Shown: one piece after another, positions 17,848-26,848 of the stretch
Layout of the letters: each line of letters begins with the position of its first letter
How positions within the stretch are numbered: the stretch's first letter is position 1
DNA from: Alphaproteobacteria bacterium
Lineage (GTDB): Bacteria > Pseudomonadota > Alphaproteobacteria > SHVP01
DNA: 64,000 nucleotides
Assembly (NCBI GenBank): GCA_040216735.1
Contig: JAVJOO010000004.1
Coordinates: forward strand, 433,396-497,395
Direction: 5' to 3'
Notes under the pieces: generated by a model
What the model saw: the letters and a program-made list of their open reading frames with translations, nothing else
Told to the model about the DNA's origin: nothing
Databases searched by the model: none
Made by a program: the position numbers and the translations under genes

Positions 17848-18180
17848 GTGCGCCTGACCTTCATCATGCCCGACGGCATCCGCCGCGACTGCGACGCGGC
17901 GGTGGGCGAGACCGTCCTCGCCGTCGCCCAGCGCAATGGCATCGCCGAACTCGAAGGGGCCTGCGAGGGCGCGATGGCCTGCTCGACCTGCCATGTGATT
18001 GTCGCCGAGGACGACTACGGCCGGTTGCCCGAACCGACCCAGGAGGAGGACGACATGCTCGATTTCGCCTACGGCCTATCGCTCACCTCGCGCCTGGGAT
18101 GCCAACTCGTTTTGACCGACGCCCTCGACGGCATCGTCCTGCAGGTTCCGACCGAGCGCTACAACGCGTTGCTCGACTGA
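17848..18180 (+). CDS. fdx: [2Fe-2S] ferredoxin, ISC type
   Basis: A 110-residue adrenodoxin-like ferredoxin that supplies electrons for Fe-S cluster assembly. The cluster ligands are visible as ACEGAMACSTCHVIV (C-x5-C-x2-C) and the fourth cysteine in SRLGCQLVLTD. The GTG start at 17848 keeps the first beta strand (RLTFIMPDGIRRDC); starting at ATG 17866 would remove it. The gene begins five bases after the iscS-like stop, and its stop overlaps the next start (TGATG). Confidence 0.95.
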   Translation: MRLTFIMPDGIRRDCDAAVGETVLAVAQRNGIAELEGACEGAMACSTCHVIVAEDDYGRLPEPTQEEDDMLDFAYGLSLTSRLGCQLVLTDALDGIVLQVPTERYNALLD

Positions 18181-18584
18181 TGCCGGTTAGCCCGGATTTC
18201 CGTGTATTCGTCCTCGATCAATTGGCGGGCCTCGACCCCATCGAAAAGCGGATGTTCGGCGGCATCGGGTTGTTCGTCGACGGGTTGATGTTCGGCATCG
18301 TCTCCGGCAGCGACGTCCTCTATCTCAAAACCGACGAAGCGATTGCCGCGACCGTCGCTGCGGCGGGTGGCGTCCCGATGCAATACACCCGCGCCGGCAA
18401 GACACGGGATATGAGCTACTCCACGGTGCCGGCCGACATCCTCGACGACCCCGAGGATCTTCGCAGTTGGGCGGAGAACGCCATCGCCGCCGCTCACCGC
18501 GCCGCTGCTGCGAAGCGTTCGCCCACGCGGACCAAAAAAACGCGGCCGAAAAAGCCCGCGAGTTCCGAGAAGAAGTCCTCCTAG
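18180..18584 (+). CDS. TfoX N-terminal domain protein
   Basis: A 134-residue protein with a TfoX/Sxy N-terminal domain at residues 5-95, seen in KRMFGGIGLFVDGLMFGIV and VLYLKTDE. The C-terminal 40 residues are a lysine/arginine-rich disordered tail (KRSPTRTKKTRPKKPASS), which could bind nucleic acid. The TfoX C-terminal domain is absent, as in many alphaproteobacterial members. Its cellular role is unknown; it need not control competence. Overlap with the ferredoxin stop makes it the last gene of the cysE-iscR operon. Confidence 0.87.
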   Translation: MPVSPDFRVFVLDQLAGLDPIEKRMFGGIGLFVDGLMFGIVSGSDVLYLKTDEAIAATVAAAGGVPMQYTRAGKTRDMSYSTVPADILDDPEDLRSWAENAIAAAHRAAAAKRSPTRTKKTRPKKPASSEKKSS

Positions 18585-18712
18585 TCTTTGGTTGGCGTTG
18601 CCGCACTACCGGCGCGCCGCAACGGCATGGCACGCTAGATGATCCGCATCCGACGGGAGCGCGTCGGGACGAGTCGCGCTAGACTGGTCGCTCCTACGAT
18701 AAGGAGGCGTCA

Positions 18713-18979
18713 ATGTGCCGGAATATCAAAACGCTGTTCAATTTCGAACCGCCCGCGACCGATGACGAAGTAGCCGCTTCGGCGCTTCAGTTCGTCCGCA
18801 AGCTGAGCGGCTTTTCTAAACCGTCCAAGGTCAACGAGGCGGTCTTTAATCAAGCCGTCGCCGATGTCACCGAAATCGCCCGGCGGATGATCGACTCGTT
18901 CGAAACCGCGGCCCCCGCCCGCAACCGCGACGACGAAATCGCGCGCGGCAAGGCGCGCGCGGCGGCGCGGTTCGGGTAG
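18713..18979 (+). CDS. DUF2277 family protein
   Basis: An 88-residue protein of the conserved DUF2277 family, function unknown. It starts MCRNIKTLFNFEPPATDDE, the invariant family beginning, and continues with ALQFVRKLSGFSKPSK. The body is helical and the end is basic. AAGGAGG seven bases ahead of the ATG is a strong ribosome site. The cytochrome gene starts seven bases after its stop, so the two may share a transcript. Confidence 0.9.
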   Translation: MCRNIKTLFNFEPPATDDEVAASALQFVRKLSGFSKPSKVNEAVFNQAVADVTEIARRMIDSFETAAPARNRDDEIARGKARAAARFG

Positions 18980-18986
18980 AACGCGC

Positions 18987-19766
18987 GTGCGTACACTGGT
19001 GCGACGTTTGCGGCAGGCCTGCGGCGCGGCGGTTGCTCTCGCGATTGCCGCCGCCCTGTTCGGGTCCCCCGGTGTCCATGCCGCCGAGCGGGCACCGGGC
19101 ATGTCGAAGGAGCGCGGTATTCCGGTCGCGTGGCAGGAATCGATCGGCGGGCAACTCTATAGCGATTGGCCCCGCGTCCTGTTGTTTCGCGGTCCTTTCA
19201 CCAAGCACCCCCTATGGAAGGGAGACGCCGCGGCCCTCAATACCGAAACGTGGCGCTGCGTGAACTGTCATGGCTGGGATTACCGCGGCAGCGCCGGTGT
19301 CGGCGGCGATCTCGGCGTGGCCCCGAATGTACCGGGCCTGCGTCACTTGGTCGGCGCCAGCCGGCGAACGATCGTCGACGGGATCCGCCACCAAGATCAC
19401 GGCTTCGTTGCGGACCAACTCTCGTCGGAGGCGCTCGCCTACTTGGTGAATTTCCTCATCGACGGCCAACGCGCGGTGGTTGACCTCGCGGCCCGTGCGC
19501 GCGAGTCGGGTGCCGATGTTGCTGCCGGCGGCGATCGCTACCGCGCGGTGTGTCAGGTCTGTCATGGCGAGACCGGCACCCAACTGAATCTGGGCACCGA
19601 GCGGGCGCCGGCCACGCTGCAAATCTTGGCGCGAACCAACCCTTGGAAGTTTCTCCATGGTATGCGCTTCGGCCACGCCGGGGTCATGCCGGCGTTCGTC
19701 CTCCTGGAGGAGGGGGAATTCCTGAATGTTCTCGCCTACGCGGCCCAGAGCCTCGACCCGGATTAG
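18987..19766 (+). CDS. diheme c-type cytochrome
   Basis: A 259-residue exported cytochrome with two haem c sites, CVNCH (about residue 91) and CQVCH (about residue 190). The signal peptide spans about residues 1-32 (cleavage after VHAA). Methionines that could be axial ligands occur in FLHGMRFGHAGVMPAF. The GTG start at 18987 is used because the frame closes shortly upstream. The role is periplasmic electron transfer; the partner is unknown, as no oxidase or dehydrogenase gene is adjacent. The second haem domain is better conserved with small soluble cytochromes than the first. Confidence 0.9.
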   Translation: MRTLVRRLRQACGAAVALAIAAALFGSPGVHAAERAPGMSKERGIPVAWQESIGGQLYSDWPRVLLFRGPFTKHPLWKGDAAALNTETWRCVNCHGWDYRGSAGVGGDLGVAPNVPGLRHLVGASRRTIVDGIRHQDHGFVADQLSSEALAYLVNFLIDGQRAVVDLAARARESGADVAAGGDRYRAVCQVCHGETGTQLNLGTERAPATLQILARTNPWKFLHGMRFGHAGVMPAFVLLEEGEFLNVLAYAAQSLDPD

Positions 19767-19771
19767 GGGGC

Positions 19772-19957
19772 CTAGCTATCGTCCGACGGCGCGGAGTCGG
19801 TGTCGGTGTCGGATGCTTCGCTCGCCGTTTCGGGCCCGTCGCCGGGTTGTCTCTCGTCGGCCTTGGCTTTTTTGGCCTCGGCCCGCGCGGCCCGTTTGGC
19901 GGCTTTGTTTTTCTCGCGTTCCCGCCGTTCGTGACCGTAATTGGGTGTCCGGGCCAT
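19772..19957 (-). CDS. small charged alphaproteobacterial protein
   Basis: A 61-residue protein starting MARTPNYGHERREREKNKAA. An N-terminal MARTPNYxxERREREK start followed by an alanine/lysine helix is a recurrent pattern in alphaproteobacterial small proteins. The second half is acidic and disordered (SEASDTDTDSAPSDD). AAGGAG lies six bases before the ATG, which supports translation. Function unknown. Its stop is six bases from the convergent cytochrome stop. Confidence 0.72.
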   Translation of the reverse strand: MARTPNYGHERREREKNKAAKRAARAEAKKAKADERQPGDGPETASEASDTDTDSAPSDDS

Positions 19958-20285
19958 CAAAGCTCCTTTTTGCTATGCGCAGCCTTTCGGCGGCGTTCGT
20001 TCAGAAATCGCGTCCCCAGGGGCCGAAATGGACCGAAACCCAGGGGGTTAGGACCTTAGGGCCACTGTTAGGGGGAATTTCCTCGCCCGTCAAACCTGCA
20101 CGATTTGAGTTGATTTCTGCCCCCAGTGGCTCAATATTGATTCCATCAGACTGCGAAAGCCCCGGCGTATCTCGCTTCGTCGCGCCGACTAAGACGTCAT
20201 ACTACCTGGAAATTCGTTGAACTGAGACCCACTTGCGCTGTGCGCCGGTGGCTTTGCTTTGACCAAAAGAATTGGAAGATACGCT
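19958..20285. other. intergenic region ahead of the cold-shock gene
   Basis: About 330 bases with no credible gene. It must hold the promoters of the small charged gene (minus) and the cold-shock gene (plus), and probably a long 5' leader for the latter, as is common for csp genes. I could not place a -10/-35 pair with confidence. A cluster of TTAGG words occurs at 20047-20075 without clear meaning. Confidence 0.4.
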
Positions 20286-20492
20286 ATGAAAGGGACCGTC
20301 AAGTGGTTCAATCCCACCAAAGGCTACGGCTTCATCAGTCCGGAGTCCGGTGGTAAGGACGCCTTCGTTCACATTTCCGCCGTCGAGCAGGCCGGCCTCT
20401 CGACCCTCAATGAGGGTCAAGTGGTCGAGTTCGAACTCGAATCGGGCCGTGACGGCAAACAGTCTGCCGCTAATTTGCGCGTTTCGAACTAG
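20286..20492 (+). CDS. cold-shock domain protein
   Basis: A 68-residue CspA-type single-stranded nucleic acid chaperone. RNP1 is visible as KGYGFISPE and RNP2 as [10 protein letters not shown]. It starts [16 protein letters not shown] and ends SAANLRVSN, the full length of the family. An in-frame TTG nine codons upstream is not needed. A strong intrinsic terminator follows at 20509, so it is probably monocistronic. Confidence 0.96.
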   Translation: MKGTVKWFNPTKGYGFISPESGGKDAFVHISAVEQAGLSTLNEGQVVEFELESGRDGKQSAANLRVSN

Positions 20493-20508
20493 TTCGTTTT
20501 GCGCGATG

Positions 20509-20535
20509 AAAAAGGGGCCCTCGGGCCCCTTTTTT
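20509..20535 (+). terminator. intrinsic terminator of the cold-shock gene
   Basis: GGGGCC (20514-20519), a CTCG loop and GGCCCC form a GC hairpin, flanked by AAAAA before and six T after. It lies 17 bases past the stop codon. The A tract makes it potentially active on both strands. Confidence 0.93.
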
Positions 20536-20555
20536 GTTGTCCGGAAACGATAGGC

Positions 20556-20747
20556 TTACCCCAGGGCACCCGAGCGCCACTGGGACGAAGATTTGCACTG
20601 CCGGCAGACCCGTTCCCCGGCCCACGTGCTCTCGAACTGGGTGTGGCACATCAGGCAGCGACGGGTTTTCGGCGTATGAGAGATCTCATCGTCGATTTCG
20701 TCGGCGTGGCTGTGGGCCGTCTGAATTTCCTTCGATGTCGCGCGCAA
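20556..20747 (-). CDS. small zinc-ribbon-like protein
   Basis: A 63-residue protein with two CxxC knuckles, RCLMCHTQFES and RVCRQCKSSSQWRSG, separated by 14 residues, which would bind one zinc ion. The start is TTG at 20747, chosen for the GGAGGAG seven bases upstream. The ending CKSSSxWRSG recurs in short alphaproteobacterial proteins, so I take it as real. Function is unknown; a small DNA or RNA binding role is possible. Confidence 0.75.
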   Translation of the reverse strand: MRATSKEIQTAHSHADEIDDEISHTPKTRRCLMCHTQFESTWAGERVCRQCKSSSQWRSGALG

Positions 20748-20989
20748 CGTGGGCTCCTCCGCTTGGCGGTTTGTTGGACCTGATCGGGGCCACGTCTCCG
20801 CTAGACGCTGCCGTGCCGCAATGCAGCAAGATCGACCGAGGCCGGTATTATGGCTTCTGTGGTGCCGCGCGGGTCTTCTGCGAAAGGGCTTGCAGGTGCA
20901 CGAGCGCCACGGCCATTAGATGGACCCGATCAGGATTTAATACAAGAAGATTCGCAAAAACCCAGGGAATCCGGTGCTTTCACGCCTGC

Positions 20990-21510
20990 CTATTTTTTGC
21001 GCAAATCCCATATAACGGCCATCGGAATGCCAATCAGGGCGGCGCGAAAGGCCGCCACCGCGTTCTGGCCAAGTCCAGCCACGAATGCGGCGCTCATCGC
21101 ATCCGCGTCGGCTTCGCGAAAAGCCGGTTCGTGCAGGTCGACGATGGCAAGGCCGGCGCGGTCGAAGGCCCGGATGTAGTCCGATATCGTGTAGTCGGCG
21201 TTGTGGATCGATCCAACCGTCGTTTCGTCCAGGGAGAAATTCGGGTGGGCTCCGAGTGCCGCATTGAAGGGGTGAACTTCGGTAACCACCACGCGCCCGT
21301 CAGGCCGAGCCGCCCGGGAAAGTGCAGTCACCGCGCGGTCCAGGTCGGCGGCGTGGGTCATGGCTAGCGCACTGACAACGAGATCGAAGGTCCCATCGTC
21401 CACGGGAAGGTCTTCTCTTGTTCCCGGAGTATGAGCGGATTGTTTCCTGCGTCGTAGGAAGCGGCCCACCGGTCGTAACCGTCGAGCGCTTCGAGCCGGT
21501 GCACCGTCAT
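20990..21510 (-). pseudogene. class I SAM methyltransferase, internal deletion and frame change
   Basis: The N-terminal part (MTVHRLEALDGYDRWAASYD, then NPLILREQE) and the C-terminal part (DLPVDDGTFDLVVSALAMTH to the end WDLRKK) of a class I methyltransferase lie in different frames. They meet at about 21410-21420. The middle of the fold, including the glycine-rich SAM-binding motif, is missing. The upstream frame continues past the junction for only a few more residues of family sense. This looks like an out-of-frame deletion of well over 100 bases. Upstream, the N-terminal frame stays open to a GTG at 21666 with a hydrophobic stretch, so the original start is uncertain. A sequencing error cannot explain the lost motif. 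Confidence 0.8.
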
Positions 21511-21689
21511 GGTGGTGCTTGCCGAGTCGCCGTCGATCGCAGCCTTTGCCATCGCCATCCAGTCGACCAGGTCGGTGTGATCCCGGCGGCGCCAATGGCG
21601 CAGCATCCCCAAGGCGAGGATCCCGACGACCAGCGGCGTCACGGTAGTTTCGACCGGCTTGCTCACCGCAGGGCTCGGTTTCCCAGCTT

Positions 21690-24296
21690 CTAATCGGACC
21701 CGGCATTGAGCAGAACGACCTTGTCGCCCCCGCACAGCGCGATCAGCTCTGCCGAGGGGACCGCAGGGGAGAACAGATAGCCCTGGCCTTTGGTCACGCC
21801 GACCTGACGCAACAGTGTGCGCTGGGTCTCGGTTTCGATTCCCTCGGCAACGAGTTCCAGATCGAGGCCCTCCGCCATTGCCGTGGCCGCCCGCACAATG
21901 CTCAACGTGCGGCTCGCGGGGGCCATGCCGTCGATGAAGCTCTTGTCGATCTTCAGCTTGTCGACCGGGAAATCTTTGAAGTAGCTGAGTGTCGAGTACC
22001 CTGTACCGAAGTCGTCGACCGCGAGCTTGAGGCCCAGGGCGCGGAGCGCCCACAACAAACTCGTGACGTCCACGCTGTCGCGGAACAATGCGGATTCGGT
22101 GAGTTCGAGTTCTAGCCGGTGCGGCGCCAGACCGGTTTCATCGAGGGTCTCGCGGATGAGGTCGAAGAGCCCACCGCGCCGCAGTTGTAGGGCCGAGACG
22201 TTCACGCCAACCATCAGGTCTTGGTTAGGCCAACTCATCGCGGTACGGCAGGCTTCCCGGAGGACCCACGCCCCGAGATCGACGATCAAGCCGCTCTGCT
22301 CGGCAATCTGGATGAATTCGCTCGGGTCTTGGACGCCGAGGACCGGATCGTTCCACCGCAACAACGCCTCCGCGCCGTAAATGGATTTGGTCGCTAGATC
22401 GACCTGGGGCTGGAAGTGGAGTTGAAATCCGCCTTCACGGACGGTTCGCGCCAAGGCCTCTTGGACCTCCATCTTACGGCGGACCCGGTCTCCATGCGCC
22501 GCCACATAAAGATTGTGGCGCTGGCGTCCGGCTGACTTGGCCTCATACAGAGCTGTGTCGGCGCGTTGCAGCAGTAGGCGCGCGGCTTCGATCGGCGGCA
22601 TCGTGCGCGCTTCGTCGTGGTCCAGAACCGCGGTGCCGATACTGACGCCGGCGGTAACGTCGCGATCGTCGATCGAAAAGGGCGTGCCCAAGCGCGCGAT
22701 AAGCCGCTCGGCCAGTTGGCTCGACTCCTGCTTTCCGGCACTGCGCTGGATAATGCCGAACTCGTCGCCCCCCAACCGTCCGAAAACATCGTTGCGGTGG
22801 ACGACTTCGCCGATCCGGCGGGCGACGTGTTGCAACAGTGCGTCGCCGAGCTGATGGCCAAAGCTGTCGTTCACATCCTTAAAGTGATCCACGTCCAGAT
22901 ACAGCAAAGCCAGAGGCCGACCGGCCTCGACGCTCCATTCCACCGCGCGGGTCAGTTCCTCTTCCAGTAGGGCGCGGTTCGGCAAATTTACCAACGGATC
23001 GTAATAGGCGAGGCGATGGAGACGTTTTTCGACCTCTTTCAGTTCGCTGATGTCCCGAGCGGTGATCGCCGCGCCGATGATACGGTCACCGTCGCCGACT
23101 ATCGGGGAACCTGTCATCGAGACGTTCACCGTCGTGCCGTCCTTTCGGCGCCGCACCGTATCGTTTTCGTATTGGACGATGCCTTGGTTCAGGTCGCCGA
23201 CCATCCGGGTCAGGTCCGCCGATTGATCGTCGGTCCACAGCATCGACACATGCTGCCCGACGACCTCGGCGGCAGTGTAGCCGAACAATCGCTCGGCGCC
23301 GGTGTTCCAACTTGCGATCCGCCCATCGACGTGGCGGCTGAAAATCGCCTCGCCCGAGGACTCCACAACCGAGGCCAGCCACCGCCGCCGGCGTTGGGTG
23401 CGAACGATTGTCCGGCCTAAAAGGGCGAGCATCGCCGCAATGGCGGAGAAGACGACGACGAAGAGGCGGACGCCGCTCCACCACGGTGCATAAATCGCAT
23501 CGGCATCGAGGGCCGAGAACACCAAAATCGGGATATCGGGCAGCCGGCGATAGGCCTCGAATCGCTCGATGCCGTCCACCGAGATCTTCATGGCGTGCAT
23601 TTGCAGTCCGGTATCGAGTTGGATCATGGGCGAGCGCAGAATGGTGCCCCCCGTGCGGTCGCCCTGTCGGACGAGGACTTCACCCCCCGGCATGGCAAGC
23701 CCGACGTCGCTGCCCGACCGGATGTTGATGGTTCTGTAGAAATTCTCGAAGTAGGCCTTGGCGATTCCTGTGCGCAAGATTCCGCCGCCACCGCCCGCCG
23801 GGCCGTCAAACGGCATGTCGACAAAGACAAAGGATTGGTTGGCGCTGACTCTGAAGCCGTTCTCGGGCGCAATGCTGTCCGGTCCAAAAAACGAGTCGGT
23901 GGTCATGTCGGCGCCGTTTCCGGCGATGACTTGGCCGCTCGAATCAAATATCGCGAAGCGGTTGATGCGGGGGGAGGAGGTGCCGATCCGGGCCACGAAC
24001 GCGTCTAGCCGTTGGTCGGCCTCGGTCAACGCGACGCCATTCAAAAATCCGACGGCGACCGTCATGGCTTGGACGACCTCGCGTACGGTTTGCCGAGCGT
24101 GTTCCTCGACAATCTGTGCATGGTTTTCGACGTAGAGAAGGGCTTCACGTTCCGCGTCGGCGCGGCTATTCCAAAGCGTAAGACCGCCGATCAACGCGAC
24201 GCCGGCCACAGCGGCAACCGCAAGAAGAAGCGGCGATCCCGAGAGCCCAAGGTTGAAGAGAAACGCGGGCCGCTTTCGATTCGACGAATCGATCAT
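21690..24296 (-). CDS. membrane GGDEF/EAL protein with Cache and PAS domains
   Basis: An 868-residue cyclic-di-GMP enzyme. Order: transmembrane helix (about 18-42), a periplasmic Cache-like sensor (about 45-265), a second helix (about 273-297), PAS (about 305-420), GGDEF (about 425-590) and EAL (about 605-860). The GGDEF site is intact (GRLGGDEFGII), so synthase activity is possible. The EAL side has AEALLRW, ELTES, DDFGTGYS and EGIET, so hydrolysis also looks intact. The net activity cannot be read from sequence. It probably reports an external small molecule through the Cache domain. The gene is alone, with the methyltransferase remnant downstream. Confidence 0.95.
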   Translation of the reverse strand: MIDSSNRKRPAFLFNLGLSGSPLLLAVAAVAGVALIGGLTLWNSRADAEREALLYVENHAQIVEEHARQTVREVVQAMTVAVGFLNGVALTEADQRLDAFVARIGTSSPRINRFAIFDSSGQVIAGNGADMTTDSFFGPDSIAPENGFRVSANQSFVFVDMPFDGPAGGGGGILRTGIAKAYFENFYRTINIRSGSDVGLAMPGGEVLVRQGDRTGGTILRSPMIQLDTGLQMHAMKISVDGIERFEAYRRLPDIPILVFSALDADAIYAPWWSGVRLFVVVFSAIAAMLALLGRTIVRTQRRRRWLASVVESSGEAIFSRHVDGRIASWNTGAERLFGYTAAEVVGQHVSMLWTDDQSADLTRMVGDLNQGIVQYENDTVRRRKDGTTVNVSMTGSPIVGDGDRIIGAAITARDISELKEVEKRLHRLAYYDPLVNLPNRALLEEELTRAVEWSVEAGRPLALLYLDVDHFKDVNDSFGHQLGDALLQHVARRIGEVVHRNDVFGRLGGDEFGIIQRSAGKQESSQLAERLIARLGTPFSIDDRDVTAGVSIGTAVLDHDEARTMPPIEAARLLLQRADTALYEAKSAGRQRHNLYVAAHGDRVRRKMEVQEALARTVREGGFQLHFQPQVDLATKSIYGAEALLRWNDPVLGVQDPSEFIQIAEQSGLIVDLGAWVLREACRTAMSWPNQDLMVGVNVSALQLRRGGLFDLIRETLDETGLAPHRLELELTESALFRDSVDVTSLLWALRALGLKLAVDDFGTGYSTLSYFKDFPVDKLKIDKSFIDGMAPASRTLSIVRAATAMAEGLDLELVAEGIETETQRTLLRQVGVTKGQGYLFSPAVPSAELIALCGGDKVVLLNAGSD

Positions 24297-24442
24297 ATTC
24301 CATCCTGGCGGCGGCGTGGCCCCGCACCGCCGGTGGTTATTTCGCCGCGGACCCTAGCACGATCCCCACCGGCGGTTGAACAAGAATGCGTCAATCCTCG
24401 TGAGGATGAGGGGTCTGTGCAGGCCCCGGCTCGGACTAGCCG

Positions 24443-25234
24443 CTATTTGCCTTGCCAGTTGGGTTTACGTTTTTCCAGGAACGCGGCGATCCCCTCGGCC
24501 TTGTCGGCACTGGGGTAGAGCGACAGGTTGGATTTGCGCTCGTACGCTAGACCCGCGTCAAGATGGGTTTCGTAGGCTTGCAGGATGGTTTCCTTGGCGA
24601 CCCGCGCGGCAAGCGGCGGCATCGCGGCTATCTTGGTCGCCAGCGCGGTCGCCCGCGCGATCGTTTCGGCGGCTGGCACCACTTCGGCGGCGAGGCCGAG
24701 CCGGTGGGCCTCGGCGGCGTCGATGAATTCCGCCGCCAGAATCACCTTCATTGCGACGGATTTGCCGACCTGCCGGATGAAGCGTTGAGTCCCGCCAAGA
24801 CCCGGAAACAGGCCTAACCGCAATTCCGGTAAGCCGAATTTCGCCGTGTCGCCGGCAATAATGATGTCGGCCAGCATCGCGAGCTCGCAGCCGCCGCCCA
24901 GCGCATAGCCGTTCACCGCCGCGACGACCGGTTTGGGGAAGCGTTCCATGGCATCCCAATTGCCGAACCGTTCGTCGGCAATCCCGCCGTACATGGGACG
25001 GTTTTGCAGTTGGCTGATGTCGGATCCGGCGGCAAAGACCTCGGGGCCGCCGGTGATCAAGACGCAGCGCACCGTATCGTCCTGGGCCGCGTCGTCGAGC
25101 AAGGTCCGCAACCGGCCGAGCAACGTATTTGAAAACGCGTTCTTCACCTGGGGCCGGTTGAGCGTCAGGGTCAGCACCCCGTCATCCGGTCCGCCGACCA
25201 AAATTTCACTCTCGGTGTGCCCGTCTGCCGCCAT
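24443..25234 (-). CDS. enoyl-CoA hydratase/isomerase family protein
   Basis: A 263-residue crotonase-fold enzyme, probably hydrating 2-enoyl-CoA in fatty-acid or phenylacetate-type degradation. The oxyanion-hole segments are FAAGSDISQL and NGYALGGGCELAML. Both catalytic glutamates of true hydratases are present, in GGCELA and in LPELRLGLFPGLGGTQ. The C-terminal helix ends FLEKRKPNWQGK, typical of the family. No beta-oxidation partner lies next to it, so the substrate is open. It starts 21 bases from the stop of the upstream helicase gene, so the two may be cotranscribed. Confidence 0.93.
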   Translation of the reverse strand: MAADGHTESEILVGGPDDGVLTLTLNRPQVKNAFSNTLLGRLRTLLDDAAQDDTVRCVLITGGPEVFAAGSDISQLQNRPMYGGIADERFGNWDAMERFPKPVVAAVNGYALGGGCELAMLADIIIAGDTAKFGLPELRLGLFPGLGGTQRFIRQVGKSVAMKVILAAEFIDAAEAHRLGLAAEVVPAAETIARATALATKIAAMPPLAARVAKETILQAYETHLDAGLAYERKSNLSLYPSADKAEGIAAFLEKRKPNWQGK

Positions 25235-25255
25235 GGTCGCCTCGATGAAGGGGGG

Positions 25256-26848
25256 TTAGCTCGTTTTTCTACGCCGACGCGGCTTTTTCTCGTCGCCGTC
25301 GCCGTCGCCGCCATCGGCATTGTCAACGTTCGCAGCCGGGATCCCAGCCATCAAGAAGGCGGGGACGTGGTCACCAAGTCCGACAACCGCTTTGTCGTCG
25401 CGGTCTTGACGGTCTTGACGGTCGCGGCGGGGGTGACGCGGTTCGCGCTGCTCGGACTGCCGTGCGGCGGGTTTCGCCGATGTTTCTTGCGGTTGGGAAG
25501 ATTCCCGCGGCGCCGCTGCGGCCGCTTCGCTTTTCGGTGCGGCGTCCGAGCGGCTGCGCCGTCGTCTGCTACGCGGTTTGGGTGCGTCCTCGGCGGCATC
25601 TTTGGTGGGCTCCGCCGCCGCTGCCGTTGGGGCGGTTTTCTCGGCCGGCGCATCGCGTTTGCCCGATCGCCCACGACCGCTGCGGCTCTTGCGGCCTCGC
25701 TTTTGATCTTCGTCGGGTTGGCCTTGCTCCAATCCGGGCAAGCTGCCCATCGGGATCGCGCGCCCGATCAGCGTCTCGACCTGGCCGACATATTTAGCTT
25801 CTTCGTGGGTTGCCAGCGTGATCGCGCGCCCGACCATGCCGGCGCGACCGGTGCGGCCGATCCGGTGCACGTAATCTTCGGCGTGGGTCGGCACGTCGTA
25901 CAGAAACACGTAGGGCAGCCCCTGGATATCTAACCCGCGCGCGGCGACGTCGCTGCACACCAAAATGGTGAATTCACCGCGGCGGAATTTCTCCAGCGTT
26001 TCGGTCCGCGCCGGCTGCGACATGTCTCCGTGCAGTTCGAGGGCGTCGTAACCGTGGCTCTTGAGTGACCGCGTGAGCACACCGATATCGCGTTTGCGAT
26101 TACAAAAAATGAGGGCGCTCGGCACCTCGTGTTGCTTCAACAACGACCGCAGCGCCTCACGCTTATCGGCGGCATCGACGTAGATTAACATTTGGTCGAC
26201 CGTTTCCGCGGGCGAGGCGGGCGGGGCGACCGAAACCGACTTGGGGTTTTGCAAGAACCGGTCGGCCAGCCTGCGAATCTCCTTCGGCATGGTCGCCGAA
26301 AACAACAGGGTCTGGCGCAGCGGCGGGGCCAGTTTCACGATCTTTTCGACATCGGGGATGAAGCCCATGTCGAGCATCCGGTCGGCTTCGTCGATAACCA
26401 GAACCTTGATCCCGCCCAGCAGCAAACCGCCGTGCTCGGCGTGATCGAGCAACCGGCCGGGGGTTGCAATCAACACGTCGACGCCGCGATCGATCAGGCG
26501 GACCTGTTCTTCCATCCGCACGCCGCCGATCAGCAACGCGACGGTCAGTTTGTGATACTTGCCGTAAACCTTGAAGTTTTCCTGAACCTGCGCGGCCAAT
26601 TCGCGGGTCGGTTCCAAGATGAGCGACCGCGGCATCCGCGCCTTGGCGCGGCCCGCGGCCAGGATATCGATCATCGGCAATGTGAACGAGGCGGTCTTCC
26701 CGGTCCCGGTCTGTGCCGTACCCAACACGTCGCGACCTTGCAGGACGATTGGGATCGCCTGTTCCTGGATCGGAGTGGGTTGATTGTAGCCGGCGTCCGC
26801 GACAGCCCGAAGGGCTTCGTCGCTAAGCCCGAGTTCCGCAAAACCCAT
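25256..26848 (-). CDS. DEAD-box RNA helicase, RhlE-like
   Basis: A 530-residue ATP-dependent RNA helicase. Helicase motifs in order: Q motif (GYNQPTPIQEQAIP), Walker A (AQTGTGKTA), PTRELA, DEAD (VLVIDEADRML), SAT (FSATMP) and the C-terminal HRIGRTGRAG. The core ends near residue 370. The remaining 160 residues are a low-complexity, charged tail of alternating basic (RGRKSRSGRGRSGKRD, RRRRSRSD) and alanine/proline-rich segments ending KKPRRRRKTS. Such tails usually bind RNA. Roles in ribosome assembly or RNA decay in the cold are likely from the family. Confidence 0.95.
   Translation of the reverse strand: MGFAELGLSDEALRAVADAGYNQPTPIQEQAIPIVLQGRDVLGTAQTGTGKTASFTLPMIDILAAGRAKARMPRSLILEPTRELAAQVQENFKVYGKYHKLTVALLIGGVRMEEQVRLIDRGVDVLIATPGRLLDHAEHGGLLLGGIKVLVIDEADRMLDMGFIPDVEKIVKLAPPLRQTLLFSATMPKEIRRLADRFLQNPKSVSVAPPASPAETVDQMLIYVDAADKREALRSLLKQHEVPSALIFCNRKRDIGVLTRSLKSHGYDALELHGDMSQPARTETLEKFRRGEFTILVCSDVAARGLDIQGLPYVFLYDVPTHAEDYVHRIGRTGRAGMVGRAITLATHEEAKYVGQVETLIGRAIPMGSLPGLEQGQPDEDQKRGRKSRSGRGRSGKRDAPAEKTAPTAAAAEPTKDAAEDAPKPRSRRRRSRSDAAPKSEAAAAAPRESSQPQETSAKPAARQSEQREPRHPRRDRQDRQDRDDKAVVGLGDHVPAFLMAGIPAANVDNADGGDGDGDEKKPRRRRKTS

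Noticed and set aside
20748-20989. Possible small gene between the zinc-ribbon gene and the methyltransferase remnant
   Set aside because: No frame of reasonable length has a ribosome site or family sense; I see nothing else in these 240 bases.
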